NCBI GenBank assembly: GCA_000750105.3
Contig: JPHH03000004.1
Span: 372,001-436,000, forward strand
DNA from: Tolypocladium sp. Sup5 PDA-1
Taxonomy: Eukaryota; Ascomycota; Sordariomycetes; Hypocreales; Ophiocordycipitaceae
Reading direction: 5' to 3'
Length of the DNA stretch: 64,000 nt
The position numbers were made by a program, and so were the translations under genes. A model generated the notes under the pieces. That model was given only the letters and a program-made list of their open reading frames with translations. It was not told the DNA's origin and made no database searches. Within the stretch, counting starts at the first letter, position 1; every line of letters begins with the position of its first letter. Below, one piece after another: positions 9,858-22,834 of this stretch.

Positions 9858-12800
9858 TCAGTAGTTCGCCTCGCCCTCGCCCTCATCCTTCCCGTGCGTG
9901 CGTACGGGCGTGTGTGCGTGTCTGTGTCCCTTTGAACGCCTCGCTGCAGTCGTTTCGTTCATACAAAGAAGAAAAGTAACCCCCTTGAAACCAGAAAGGG
10001 ACAAAGAAGACAAAACTGAACAAGTGAATTTGAAAGAGAAAACCATGAATCGCCGTTTCGCCCTACTTACCAATAGGCCTTGGAGTTGGCTCGTCCTCGG
10101 TCGAGCCAAGCCGAGGCATGGGAGTCGGTCGTGGAGTCGCATCCACGCTACCGGGCCCTTGTTCTGCGCCTTCTTTCTCCTTTCCCGCTCCTGCGTCCAG
10201 CCTCCCTTCTGGAGGAGTCTGTACTGCGTCGCCGTCCGTGGCGGCAAGGATGGGCGTGCCCATCTCTTGCGATGGAGTCGTGGCGACCTGCGTCGTCACT
10301 GCCTCAGATGTCGTCTCCGAGCCGAACGTCATGCTGTCGTGGCTATCGGCACGCATCATCTCAATGCCGAGCTTGGAGCTCGGCAACCCTGATTTTCCCG
10401 CCACTTGCTTGCTGCCCCGCCGCAGCTGTGAATCTTTTGCACCGTCAGGATCCTCGTCTTCGTCGTCTGCCAACTCGGTTCCCTCGGTCGCCTTCTTCTC
10501 TGCCCCCTCCCGCTTGTTCTTCATCTTGTCCTGCGGTCGCAGTAGGTTTTCCATCTGCCCGGGTGCCGAGTGTTGGGCCAACAGGGATGGGACTCCCTTC
10601 GGGGAGGGCTCCATCCCCGTCAGGATGTCTGCTTCGTTGATCCCCAGCCCGCCCTCGTCCCAGTCCCCTGTCCCTTTGCGGCTAATAACCACAGGAATAT
10701 CGTCCGTCGTGATGGACTCGTTGTCTCCGAACAGGCTCGATGAGATGGAGTCTTCTCGGCTCGAGGCCATTGTGGACCCCTGACGGCCTGCAAAGGCAGA
10801 GATGCTGGAGGTTGGGCTATCGTCGGCTCGGGGGTGAGCCTTTCTCAGGCCAATTGGAATGGGATGTGGCAAAGGGCCCGATGCTGCGCGCTGCGGCGAG
10901 TCAGGCCTCCATTGACAGAGGCTGCGCAGAACCTCCGTCAGCTTGGACGAGCTGATGGGCTTTTCAATCAGAGAATCGAAGTAATGGGGAGCCTGCAGCT
11001 CTTTGAGGTACGCCGTTATGGCCACAATCGGCGTGTGTGAGTTGGCGTTCTTCGTCTCGCGTATCATGCGGGCAACGTCGGCGCCGTTGATCTGCGGTAG
11101 CTTGTATTCCAGGAAGATGACGTCGAATTGAATCTCGCTCATGGAGTACCGCACTGCCTCGGAGCCATTAGCCACCGAGATGGTGCGGCAGCGTAGCTTC
11201 TCGAGCAGCTTCTCCATCACCATCCTAGACACGGGATGGTCTTCGCAAATCAGGACATCCAAGGGTCGGAAAGTTGGCCCGCCATCGAACGCGATCTGCG
11301 ACAGCCGCCGCGAGCTTTGCCTGCGTCGCTGTACGCGCAACAGGGCGTTGTGCTTATCCCCTTCGTTGTCGGATGACGAGGGAGACATGTCAAACACCTG
11401 GCTCCTGCGGTTGCGGTGGTGCTGCAGCACGTCGGACGCCACGGGACTCGCTTCCTGCGAGCCCACGGTTAAAGACCTCGATCGGCTGGTTGACGAGGCG
11501 CTTCCTTGTCGTGGAGTCGCGACCATCTTCTGGGGCGACAGAGCCAGCGGCGCAGGCGCTATCCCACGGCCCTTGACGGGTGACGCGGCGACTGTCGTTG
11601 CAGCTTTTTGCAGGCTTGGGGGCACCTTTGGCACATCGAACGCGGCTGGAGGCTGCAAGGAAGCCGACTGGTGCGACAGGCTGGATGAGTTGCTGGATGC
11701 CTTTCGTCGCCCTTCGGCACCCTGCCCGGCAACAAACGAGACGAGCAGTGGTGAAGAGGGCTGGGAGGCCCGGCTCGGCGACGAGTTTGAGAGGCTAAAA
11801 CCCGATGGCGACTGAGGTCGGTTACCAGCCTTGGCGTTGGAGATTGTTCTGTGCAAGTGGTTGGACAAGACGGGGCTCGCATCGAGAGACGGGGCAGGCG
11901 ATGTCATGTTGGCAGATCCTCCGGGACTAGCGGAAATAGGTTGCTTGTTTTGTGCAGCCAGGGCGTCCGCTCGTAGCTTCTGGATAACATCCTTGTTGGC
12001 CTTGTCCAGAACCGGTAGGTTTTTGAACGCAAACGAGCCAAAGTCGTCTGTGGGCACAGGCTCACTGAGTCTCCTCGACTTCAAGTCTCGCACGTGAGGG
12101 GGGATATGAAGAGGCATCAGCTTGCGGCTGAGCGAATTGACCTGCGACCGTACCCGTGAAAGGGCGTCGTGGGGTCGCTCAGGATAGTCGGATCCCGCCG
12201 TAGACGACTGCGGAGACATCTGGTCCTCCATTTCCTCGGCGAATGATTGAAGAACTGCACCTCTGGCATCGAAGTACTCGGTGTCCTCCGGGTTCTCCGG
12301 TTGAGGTACAAATTGGGCTTCATCCTCGAGCAGGGTGTCCCAGTTTACATCGTGGAACCACAAATGGTTGCGAATTTCTTCGCCGCCAGAGGCGAAATTC
12401 TCCTCACGATTGGCACCCAGTCTCTGCCTTGGGTCCATACAGAGCAGCTTGTTGATCAGGTCTTTGGCTTCGTCGGAGATGGGCTCGCTCTCAGTCTCGT
12501 CGGGCCATTGTATCTTGCGTGCTAGGATGTTGTCGAATACGTGCTCTGCTTCGCTGGCGTGGAAAGGGGGGATGCCATAGAGGAACTCAAACAGGATGCA
12601 GCCCACCGACCACCAATCGCTCGTCTCGTCTTGCTTATCTCCTTTGATGGTTTCTGGCGCAAGGTAGTCTGGTGTGCCGACGAAACGACGGTTTGTGTCT
12701 TCCGGGTCGAAAAGCGCCATCGGAGGAGGCATCATGTTAGATCCGGGCAGCGAGTTCCGTGCGTGGCTATCCACACTCGCCCTGAGGCTCAGTTGATTTG

Positions 12801-15800
12801 CTGGCAAGTCTGGAGATCCTTGCAACACCGCCTCATCGTCCATTGCCAACCTGGCGCTGGAAGGCTGGGAACCAGGGTCTGAATCGTTCAGAGAGAACGA
12901 CGTGAGCATGTGCGTCATAACCTCACTTCCAGCGCTGTCGCTTCGATGACTGCTGGAAAACCGCCGTGGTTCCGGCTGCAGGGAAGCCAAGCTGAAATAG
13001 GAGGGCTGTCCGATACTGCCCACGTCCGGCGTCATCTGAGGCGTCATACTGGGGGAGTGGACGTTGCCGTGTAAATCAAGCGAGGTAGATCGCGACGAAG
13101 CCATCGATGTGGATCGAGCAAATGGGCCTTGCTTGAGCAGATCTGGTGTTGTATCCGCAGTCTCGCTGTTGAGAGCACGCTTCTGCCGCCCAACCAACCC
13201 CATACGCGAAAGGCCAAAGTCGGTCAGCTTGAGATGGCCCTTTTGATCAATCAACAAGTTGTCGGGCTTAAGATCTCGGTGGATAATGTCTCGTTCGTGA
13301 AGGTGCTCGACACCCAAGACGACCTCACCGAGATACTTCTTGACCCACTCCTCAGGAAGGCCGCCGAGTACTTTGATGAGGGACGCACAATCGCCTCCAT
13401 TGAGATACTCCATGACGAGGTAAAGGTAGTCTTTGCTGGAGAATGTCCAGTAGAGCTTGGCCACGAAATCGCTTTGCCCCTGCCACATCATGATGGCTCG
13501 CTCTGCCTTGACGTTGCCAACCTGGTTCTTCGCAACCATGTCGGCCTTTTTCAGGACTTTGATGGCAAAATACTCTCCGGTGGACTTCTTCTTGGAGAGA
13601 TAGACGCTACCGAATGCGCCCTTGCTGATTGGCTTGATGATTTCGAAATCCTTGATTGATGGCTGCGCCGGTCGAGGTTGAGGAGGTGCCTGAGTTGCAC
13701 TCAGCCGTGGAGATGGAGGCGCCCTCATGGCGAAGTCAGATATGGCAGCGGACGACTGTCTTCTGTGATGCCGAACCGGGTGGGACACGGGGGAGCTAAA
13801 CTCGCTGCTTGGGAACATGGGCGAAGCCTCAGGGGATGCCACTCCCTCCTGGGTAAATGGTAGCATCCTGGGCTTGATTCGCAATGGCGAGGACGGCTGG
13901 GTGGAGCGCGATGGCGACTCTTGGCGACGAGGCGACGAGGTTCCCGTGATCACAAGGCTTCGTCGGTGATGCTGTCTGGCGCTTGCGGCACGTCTGAGGT
14001 CCCCAAATTCGGAGATGGGAGATTCTGTCCTCGGTGCGTGCCGTGAGGCGACAGATGATGATCGCATGCTGCCTTCGCTGTCCGCAATCTCTGTCTCAAA
14101 AAGAAGAGATGATCCTCGTCGCATATCTCGGGACTGAAGGTGGCTTCCCAGCCCTCCTTCGGCGTGTGAGCGTGGAGTAGGGCATTCTTTGGGACTGCTG
14201 GATCTCGTTGAGGCAATGAATGACGCTGGCCGAGATCGAGATCGGCTGGATCCCCCAGACAGGTCCATCTGGCGTAGAGCTGCGGCCAGAGCAGAGGGAC
14301 TGTTGATCGGCAGTCTGGCAGAGTCATCTTCCGCACGGCCACGCGATTCGTCTTCGACTTGAACGTCTGTGGCCTCTTCTTCACCTTCATCCTTCGCCAG
14401 GACGTCTTCGGGGCTCTCTCGTGGACTAAACTCTCCCTCATCCTCAGTAGAGTCGCTAAGTCGGCCAGCCGCCAGACGAGCCGCTTTTCTCATCGCCGTG
14501 TCGATGCAGTCTTGCACCATGACAGCGAGTTCGATGCGGATACGCTCTGCGTACTCTATGATTCGCCGATGGCGAAAAACAGCATCGACTTTGGCTCTGG
14601 CGACCTTTTCTGTGTCAGCACAGAGCAGAGCCAGCCCCTGCTCCTGCTCCATCGTATTTGTACTCGGCGAGTGCCACTGCAGGACCTGCGATATTCTCGA
14701 CTCCGATTGAGGCGACTGTGTGCGGAAGCCCCCATCGTCTTGCTGTGACGAACCCTCTTTGATCGCAGGACTGCTGATTTCGATGGCGGTATCACAGAGA
14801 TCCATGAGCAGCTCAACGATGCGGGCCTGCGGTCGTCGTATCGCGAAGGAGCGGCCTCTTGCGTGCCCGAAGCCGCCGGTTCGGTCTCGTGAACGGGCCA
14901 AGGATGTTCCCGGCGAAGACTGGGTCGATGACGACGGCGGCGGCCCTATGGGCATGCCATTGTATTCGGCCATGGGGCCGCCTTGCTGCTCTCCTATCAT
15001 GGAGCGACTCTTACGTGCTTCCAGATCATCAAGAACTCGGACGATGGCATGGCGATGCTCCGTCAAGCTCTCCTGGGTCATTTGAACGTCCATCTCGGCG
15101 CGGTGCTCCTGGAGACACAGATCGGTGTGCTTCTCGAACCACCAAGGGGGAATCTGGCGCTCGCAGATACGGCAGAGCACGGGGGGAGGGGGCTCGCGGA
15201 CATCAGAGTCATCTCCCCCGGATTCGGCCAGCTGCGTGAGATAACTGGCAAGCACCTCAGCACCGGAGCCGAGGGAATCAACGATGACCTCTGGCAGGTC
15301 GATCTTGATCTCGTGCGGGCCGGACCATGGGCGGAGCATCCACATGGTCTGCGATGCGCATTAGCAGCTGCCATGAGGGTGATGTACCATGTGGGATGCG
15401 TAAAAACTTACGTGGCTCTCTCCGCCAGACACACTGTCGTAGACCATGATGCCCTGTGCCTCGAGGTCGGCCGTCTGCGGCTCGGGGCCCGAGGCTCCCT
15501 TGGGCTCGTTGGTACTCTCGACGGATCGCAGCTTGGATAGAGGACCCAGTTGAATGGCGAAGCTGATCCTGTAGCTCTTGGAATCGTCTCGCTTCATCGA
15601 ATCGACTACATCTGAGAAGACGGACTTGTTGTCGCTGACAATCAAGTCGGATATGGGTATGCCATTGACAGTCTCAAAGGGCGTGCCAACGACGTCGTTC
15701 CACGAGGGGCTGACCCATTTGACGGTGCCATCCAGGTTGAGGTCCACGATGGCGTTGAGGGTCTGCTCAGCGGCCTCGCGGAGCTCCTCTCGCTCATCGC

Positions 15801-15897
15801 GGATGTCCTGGCTGAGGGACCGTTCCATGGGGTTGGAGTGCTGGGCCCTCAGCGAGGACACAGCCGGCGGCGCCAGCGAAGGCGAAGGCTGGTCCAT
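9858..15897 (-). CDS. rim15: Rim15-type PAS / AGC kinase / receiver-domain protein
   Basis: Three exons: 15897-15412, 15348-10071 and 9943-9858, giving 1949 residues. The order is a PAS-like region (about 25-160), a Cys/His finger (CRICERQIPPWWFEKHTDLC, about 220-240), a Ser/Arg-rich linker, an AGC kinase (about 725-1165), and a response-regulator receiver domain (about 1520-1640). The kinase has GAFGSVYL, the Lys in FAIKVLKK, HRDLKPDN, DFG, and GTPDYLAPE; a Ser/Thr-rich insert of ~200 residues separates DFG from APE, a Rim15/Greatwall hallmark. The receiver keeps the acidic pair (CEDH) and Lys (EKP), but Glu stands at the phospho-acceptor position (FLEYKLP). In yeast Rim15 integrates TOR, PKA and phosphate signals and drives quiescence and stress genes. 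The start is the ATG before DQPSPSLAPP; an upstream GTG is not used. The last exon rests on a GTAAGT donor overlapping the apparent stop. Confidence 0.93.
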
Positions 15898-18687
15898 GGC
15901 CGCGATGTTGTGGGAGCCAGTGGCCACAGCGCAGTAGCACTCTGCGCAGAACGAGCAGCAGAGTCGCCAGAGGCGAAGGCCACCGCTTCACAGCCGGTTC
16001 ACGGCTGGCAGCAGGTTGGCAGGTTGGCAGGCGGGCAGGCAGGGTAGTATTCCGGGAGACTCGGGGTCTGGCAGCGAAGCCAGAACTACAGAGCCGCGAG
16101 ACTCGGATACATGACTGAGGACCGCCCGCGTAACGTCTATCGCTGACGTGGGAGAATTCGAGTCGAGTTGAGTCGGTCGGTCGGTCGGTCGGTCGGTCAG
16201 TCGAGGTGCGAGCCGGAGCCAGGCGTGGGCGGCAGTGACACGACCAGCGGCAAGCGGCGGCGAGCCAGAGAGACAAAGGGCCGCGAGGCGAGGCGAGGGA
16301 CCGCTGGGCGCGCGAGGATGTTGAAAGAGGACCGATTGGCAGGATTCGAGGGCGTTTCAACGACGAGAGTCGGCCTCGGGGCGGCTGCAGTGGGCGCTGG
16401 GAGACGGCGAGGAGGATGGCGCTTCACGATGGACGGTCGTTAGCGGTGGCATGGAATAGCAGCATAGCATGGCATGGCACTGCACTGCACTGCTCGCAAT
16501 GCACTGTAATCGTGGGTAAGCACCTCGGACTGATGCGAGCGACAGCCACCGACTGACAGTGAGTGCCGTGTTCGCGTTTCCCCCCCATGACACATTAAGC
16601 GGGGGAGGCCCGCTGGCAGCCAATCACGGCACACCATCTCCCTGACTTAGCACCCCATCGTCTGTGCTGCAGCAGCTCACGGGTCCCAAGCCTCCCACTG
16701 ATCAGGTCTCTGAGGTGCGCTCAGTGCGCTGCAGCCTGCCTCTCTCCATGCATCCCAGGTCTCCACCGTGCTCTGTTCCACTGTTCTACGGAGTACGCCG
16801 CGTCTTTCCACCGACCGCGTTGCGTCTCTCCACTGGCTGCGCTGCGTCTCTCCACCCACTGACTGCCGCTCCGCCGCCGACGCTTGAACCGCCTCTCTGC
16901 CACCCAACCGAGTCACCGACCCTGAACAACAAGAACAAATGCAACCTTCTGCGCTGTCGCTGTCGCTGTGCCCTGCTACTTTGTTGCCGGCCCCTGACCC
17001 CGGCACCGTTGCGCTGCCTTGACTTACATGACAATAACAAATAAATAAATTGGCCAAGGTGACGCCGGCTCCCAGGTCAGTCGACCATCACTCCACCACA
17101 GTGCCAGCTCTGTCTTGAGAAACGGCTTGCAGCCCTTTCCTCTTCTCCCTGCCTCGCCCGCTTGATAACTAAACATTGCCCCTAGGCAGGGTGCATACAC
17201 ACACATCCCGCAGCCAATAGCCTGGAATTCCCCAAAAGCCAATCCCGTCCAGGCCCCATGTGCTCGCTCAGTACAACAAGACGGCCCTGCGGCAGTGGAA
17301 GCGGGAAAAACGAAGCCAAGGGGGGAACCTTTGCCCTATGCAGCCAATGCTAAACCTTCCATTGCGTAGGCAGGGCCTGCGTAGCAATGCTAAGACGGAA
17401 TCCAGACCCAGACATCTGGCCATCCAGAAACCTGACCGCTATCGGCTTGGAAGACTGTCTTGCATGAGGTGCGTTGGAGTTGCCTCTCCCCGCATCCCTC
17501 CTCGACTCACAAAGACGTTCCAGATTGGCCAGGCTATCGTACGCCATGCATGAGAGTGTTTCCCCCCTCGATCTCTTCAATTCGAGATCGTTGAGAGATG
17601 CCACCTTATCAAGGGTATCCGTGGCGCGAGTAGACAGACCCCATGTATCCGGCTACCTTATGGTTGTCTGTCACAGTCACGATGAAAAGAGAGTACAGAG
17701 AGAGTGCCTTGAGGTCAGCTCCGCCGCGTCGTAGTCTCGTCATGGGTTCTTTCCATTCTTGCGTATGCAGATTCCTTGGTACAAGATAAGCTGTCTTGAG
17801 CCATCTCATGACTAGGCAAATACCTTGTTGTGATAAAGTCCCCGGTATCTAGACCCTTGATAGATAGAGGGCCGTGGATTGTTCTTATCATGGATGTTGC
17901 TTGACTGTCCAAGTTCGTTTGGACGGGGGAATTCGCTTCAAGGTCAGAGTTAGTGCGTTCAGTGTCAGGTCGCCAGTTGCGTTGCGCCTTGGTTACGTCC
18001 ACGATATACTATCCAACTTGAATCTCTCGGTGAATATCACATCCGAAGAAGAAAAGGGAGAACGGAGCATTTCGTGATTGTTGGCGCAGGTACGGATACG
18101 AGCCTGTATATCCGTCCTGGTGCGAAGGCTCCAACCTTGTATTTCCCCATATTTCCCCGGTCCCTCGCCGTTCCTTGCTATTACTGCGAGATTCTATGAA
18201 TCAATCAGCATTTTAGGTATATGCCAGAACCTGATTTCAGTTGGCTGCCGTACAGTATCTTATGACCCTTGCAAGGCAAGGTAGGTACAAAGTTGGAGTC
18301 CTCGCAAACTACCAGAGATGGTGTATTTATCAAGAACGGTTGACGCCGTGGATCGCAGAGCAAGTACGGAGTACGCGGAGACTCTGGCCGAGTAACAAAA
18401 CCAGGGGTGTGATTGGGTGGGATATTATTTACCAGGCCTAGTTATAATTGAACACGGCTTTGCTCTGCATTCACATGCCAAGATGCAAATGCCGTCGACT
18501 ACGAGTACGTACACCTCCTCCAACGCTAATGATCAGGCGCATAACCCTCACGGTAAACATGACTGTGCCAAGCGCCGATCTCATCGTCCCTTGTTGATAA
18601 AGTCGTGCCTGACGTGGACTCCTTGACACTCCTCCATATGGGTGTGGACAAGGACCAGGCATATATATATCCATCCCCCCCTATATC
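15898..18687. other. long intergenic region upstream of rim15
   Basis: About 2.8 kb with no credible gene. It should contain the rim15 promoter and 5' leader (near 15.9-16.5 kb) and the acyltransferase 3' end (near 18.6 kb). Seen here: a (TCGG)6 tract at 16173-16196, an imperfect ~22-bp tandem repeat at about 16800-16865, TACGGAGTAC motifs at 16787 and 18365, and an (AT) run near 18660. Confidence 0.6.
16173..16196. repeat. (TCGG)6 microsatellite
   Basis: Six perfect tandem copies of TCGG lie about 280 bp upstream of the rim15 start codon, within its likely promoter or 5' leader. Confidence 0.9.
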
Positions 18688-19666
18688 TCATGCCGACGGT
18701 TGGTTGGGAGACAGCCACTTCTGCCTCTCAGCTTCGAGCCATTCGCCTTTCTCAACCCATCGTTGCTCAAGCCACTTTGCCAACTCTTCATCGGTATCTG
18801 GCAGTGACTCGATGGGGAACCTCCGGGCATGCACATGAAACTTGAATCCACAACGGCCGCTCAGGCCGGGCACACTCAGCGTGTCCCATATAGAAGGAGC
18901 AGCCTGGAAGACTCCGTCTTGCTGGTAAGCAATAGTGAAGTCGTACACGGCCTTCACATGTGGCGCCTTGCGGAGGTGCTGAACTGTGGTGACAAAGCCC
19001 TTGGTGCGAGGATACAAGAGGTGCATCGGCTGCGGCCTGTCCATCTTCTTACACCACGCCTGTGACTCTTCATACTTTTTCTTGGTGAACCGCGTTGCTT
19101 CGCTGAAGCTGATGAGCCCTAGAGGTTTGTTTTAGACAACGACCAGTACGTATGGGTACAGCCAGTGACTCACACGTAGGGTAACCGCCGTGGACAATAT
19201 GGGAGAAGACACGGTCCAGTTCCACCTTGTCCTTGAGCCAATTCCGGCTCACCATGGGCATGCCCATGGCCCAGAGGCCCCATCCGAGAAAGGGCACGAT
19301 TCGGAGCTGGAGCTTGGCAAAGTAGCGGCAGCGGCCCAGCATGTGCGCCCCTTGTCCGAGGGCCTGGATCATGTAGAAGTCGGACCAGGCGACGTGGTTG
19401 GCCACGACGACCGCCGACTCGCCGGCCGGGAGCCTGTCGCCGGAGCAGACAATGTCGGCGCCGTTGAGGCGCACAAAGATGAGCTGGATCCATGCCCATA
19501 CCGACGCTGCAATCCGGGACGAGGCATCGTAGACGAACCGCGGCGCCAGGAGCTGCAGCGGCAGCAGCAGCGACAGGACGATGTCGGCGAGGAAGAGGTA
19601 CAGAACCCACGGCAGGGTCAGGGCAAGGCCCCGGAGATGGGTGGCGGGAGAGCTGGGCCGGGGCAT
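18688..19666 (-). CDS. PlsC-type acyltransferase (lysophospholipid acyltransferase family)
   Basis: Two exons, 19666-19174 and 19118-18688, with a 55-bp intron (GTGAGT donor, CTAG acceptor), give 307 residues. Hydrophobic segments at about 12-40 suggest membrane anchoring. The acyltransferase block I is present as NHVAWSDFYM (H-x4-D, about residue 90). The block III equivalent is FSEATRF (about residue 175), where most family members have FPEGTR. Family members move acyl groups from acyl-CoA to lysophosphatidic acid or other lysophospholipids at the ER or lipid droplets. The splice junction rebuilds YPTWLISFSEATRF, as expected for the family, which supports the model. Which lysolipid is used cannot be told. 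It is divergently placed from the bZIP gene across ~1.2 kb. Confidence 0.82.
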
Positions 19667-20885
19667 GGCAGCATCACGGAGTCACTCAGAGCGGCAACGA
19701 GTAACGACAACAACAGAGGGAGTTTCTTTGAGCCCAAGATGACAAGCCCGGCTGCACGGACGCCCGTCTGAGGGACGGACAGCTGCCTCTAGGAGCCACC
19801 TGCTACCTGCCCTACCTTATGGCGCTTGAACTTGCATGACGCCATGATGCTCTATTTAGCGGGTTATTGCACTGCCGAAGGCGCGCTCCAGTGACGGATT
19901 GGATTGGACCCAAGCCTCCCCTCCCGGAGGCTCGAGACACGGACGAAACGTGGGTAGGTTGGGAAGAGCTGCTAGGTGCCTTGAGGCGGTAGGTGGTACG
20001 AAGTAATTACGGACCTGAGGGCTCACTTCAATGGCTGCTGAGATTGATCGCGAGCCATTGGCTTCAGCGGACGACAACTCGCCTACCGTGCCTTTTGTAA
20101 AGTACGAATACAGTGTGCGTGAATAACTCGGTTCCCAAGTCACGACCCCAACAGGTCGAGACACAGACCTGTCCCAGAGCGGCAAGATCTCACTTCTGGG
20201 GACCGATTACGCTAATAACGTGTAGCTGCTAATTAGGTATGGAGGCGAGGGCAACTTGGCAAAGGGCGCGGCTCCCTCCACCCCGCCGCGTCTCGACTTA
20301 ATTCGAGCCATCCTTCTCCTCCTGCATCATCCCTCTCACCAGCTCATTCATGCTCTTTGACAGCGCCAGCTGGTCAGCACATTCTGGTCAGCGCATTGCC
20401 GCGTCTGCGTCAGGCCAAAGCATCACCAGGCGCGCCGCCGTGCCCCGTTTCAGGCTCTCCAGTACTGCGCTTGAAGCACCCCTGCACAACGCAGCGCTCT
20501 CTGGGGCGCACGTCCACTGGTCCAGGTCCAGCACTGCGAGTACTGCTCGCTTCCGTGGCCAGACTCTGGCATCGTCTCCGATCTGATTGATCGCAGCACC
20601 ACCTCGCCTGTGCTCGTACGACGACGGCCTTGACAGGCTAAGCCGGTACGTTCCCCGCGGTTTGTCAATTTGTCACGCTGCAATGGTCCCGACGTTGCCG
20701 ATGGTCATTGTGACCGTGACCGCCCGCCGTTACACGGGCCACCGTGCGGTCATCCTCTCACGGTGCTCTGGCTGACATGACCCAGAAGGCACCGACCGTC
20801 CGCTGTGCTGCTGCTCCACGCTCCACAAGCACACACACGGGACGCTCCTCTCCGCCGGGACTGCCCCTAGCATCGCCAGCCCGCC
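19667..20885. other. divergent promoter region, acyltransferase / bZIP gene
   Basis: About 1.2 kb between two divergent starts. It contains a TACGAAGTA motif at 19997-20005. No gene or RNA was recognised. Confidence 0.6.
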
Positions 20886-22321
20886 ATGTCGTCTTCGCTC
20901 TCCCCGGACCAGTATGGGAGCAACCGATCCCAGAGCTCCCCAGACGGCACAGCATCCGGTGGCCAAGAAAAGAACGCACTGTCGCCCCTGAATCTCAACT
21001 TCTTCAAATCGCTCACGGATAAGCGGGCCACGCGTGGTAAGCCTGGCTGGAACCCCTGGAACCCCTGGGCCGCGCTGTACCGAGATAGACACTGACACCA
21101 ACATCAGAGGGCGGCAACCCACCCAAGCGACGCGGTCCAAAGCCCGACAGTAAGCCTGCTCTCACCAGAAGACAGGAACTCAATCGGCAGGCCCAACGGT
21201 GAGCACACCCCGCCAAGTGTCCCGGGAGATACTCTTCTGACAGACGTGCCCTCTGCGCAGAACCCATCGCGAAAGAAAGGAACTTTACATCAAAGCTCTG
21301 GAGGACGAAGTACTCAGGCTCAAGGAAATATACAGCAATGCTTCCCAGGACAAGGACAAGCTGGCCGATGAGAACAAGCAGCTGAGGGACATACTGGCGC
21401 AACACGGGATCCCGTTCGTCAGAGCGAGCGGCCTGGACGACTTGGCGAGCACAAGTCCTGGCAACAGCTTTGCGCCTGGGTCGCACAGCACATTCTCGCC
21501 GTCGCAGTCGACTGCGGCGTCGGTCACTTCCTCGGGCCACCCAAGCAATCTCCAACCAGGGACGGGCGAACATATGCGCCGTGCCGCGCAGTCGGCAAAC
21601 GGCAAAGGCGTCGACTTTGAGCAAGCAGGCATTGACTTCGTCTTAACGTACGATAATTCCGCCTCCTCGAGAGCCTACCTCTCACCTCCCCCGCAGTGAG
21701 GGAGGGTGCTGCGTCACAGAGGGGACGCGAACTGCTGCAAGGTGTACAAAGATCGGGTGTGCTAACGATTGCGGTTGTACCGAGGGATCGTGTAGACTCG
21801 AGAAGCCCTGCATGCAGCACATGCCGTTCCTGCTTGACAGAGCCACCGAGGCAGACGGCGACCCTTGCGGCCATGCGCTGATGGCGTCGTGTCCCCCTAC
21901 GCCATTCGCGAACCTGACGGCAGACACACCGTTCGGGCACACGCACACGCACGACCAGGGGGACGGAAGCAATCCGGGCCAGGGGACGTGGGAGCTTAGC
22001 AAGGCCGACCTGGCCACGCTGCTCGACCTGAGCAAGAGACTGAACCTGGATGGCGAGATCACCCCGGTCATGGCTTGGGGTATGATTTTGAACCATCCGA
22101 GGTTTGCCGACTTCAGGCCAGAGGACTTTAGGAAGCTCGCGGAGGATTTGGGCAGGAAAGTCCGATGTTACGGGTGAGTTTGCCGATTGCCTCTGCTGCA
22201 ACCAACTGAGTGTGCGTGCTGACTCGACGGGTACAGATTTGGGGCGGTGATGGAAGAGTTTGAGCTGCGGGACGCGTTTGAGAGCGTGCTGCCTTGCGAG
22301 CCGGAGACTATGGTATACTAG
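20886..22321 (+). CDS. bZIP transcription factor (Yap-like fungal family)
   Basis: Five exons: 20886-21036, 21108-21198, 21261-21647, 21796-22173 and 22237-22321, giving 363 residues. The spliced basic region reads KRRGPKPDSKPALTRRQELN, then RQAQRTHRERKE, and is followed by a leucine-zipper-like coiled coil (IKALEDEVLRLKEIY..LADENKQLRDIL). The basic region is split by an intron inside Arg of QAQR-THRER, so single-exon reading misses it. A Ser/Thr/Gly-rich linker follows and then a conserved C-terminal module: LEKPCMQHMPFLL, a helical stretch, and FGAVMEEFELRDA. This C-terminal part is seen in a group of ascomycete bZIP proteins. It should be a nuclear DNA-binding dimer; target genes are unknown. 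Intron 3 (148 bp) is the longest and its exact borders are the least certain, though frame and the family junction (FVLT-LEKPC) agree. Confidence 0.85.
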
Positions 22322-22834
22322 GATGACGATGGCTTTATGGTGCAGATTCACTGAATTGGGTGAGGTCGTGTACGGAGTACGAGTAGCAGGTTATGATATC
22401 ACGCATGGGGCGGCGTGAGTGCTTGTTAGCGGTGCGCCGTGGAGTTTGACTGGGGCCATGTGTTTTTGCACGAATACCAACTCACAATACTTGACCTGTT
22501 TGCCCCGTAAGACGTTACGAACGCTGCCGACGAAGGACACGACGACGAGATGGCGTGTCGGGCGAGGAGACGCATTTCATTGCACGCGCCGTTAACATGC
22601 CCTAAGCAGCCTGCGCTGGGGAGCCGCTGGTGGTGAGCACTGGCGCCAGCTGGTGCCAGCTGTGGACGCGGGGCGTGCAAGTTTTCGGCAGACTGCCCCA
22701 CACCCCACCACAATTTCGATTCTACATTGGGAGGCCAAATTCCCACCGAGACGAGGCTTCACTTTGCGACGACCGAGACCCTCGACATCCCCCATCTCGC
22801 CCATTCCAGCTCGCTTGTGACAACAGCCGCCAGA
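22322..22834. other. intergenic region before eIF3d
   Basis: About 510 bp holding the bZIP 3' end and the eIF3d promoter. A TACGGAGTAC motif lies at 22371-22380, just after the bZIP stop. No other feature was seen. Confidence 0.6.

Noticed and set aside
16664..17044. 126-residue frame with many Leu/Cys/Arg
   Set aside because: It translates an imperfect tandem repeat and polypyrimidine sequence; no start context, splice sites or homology.
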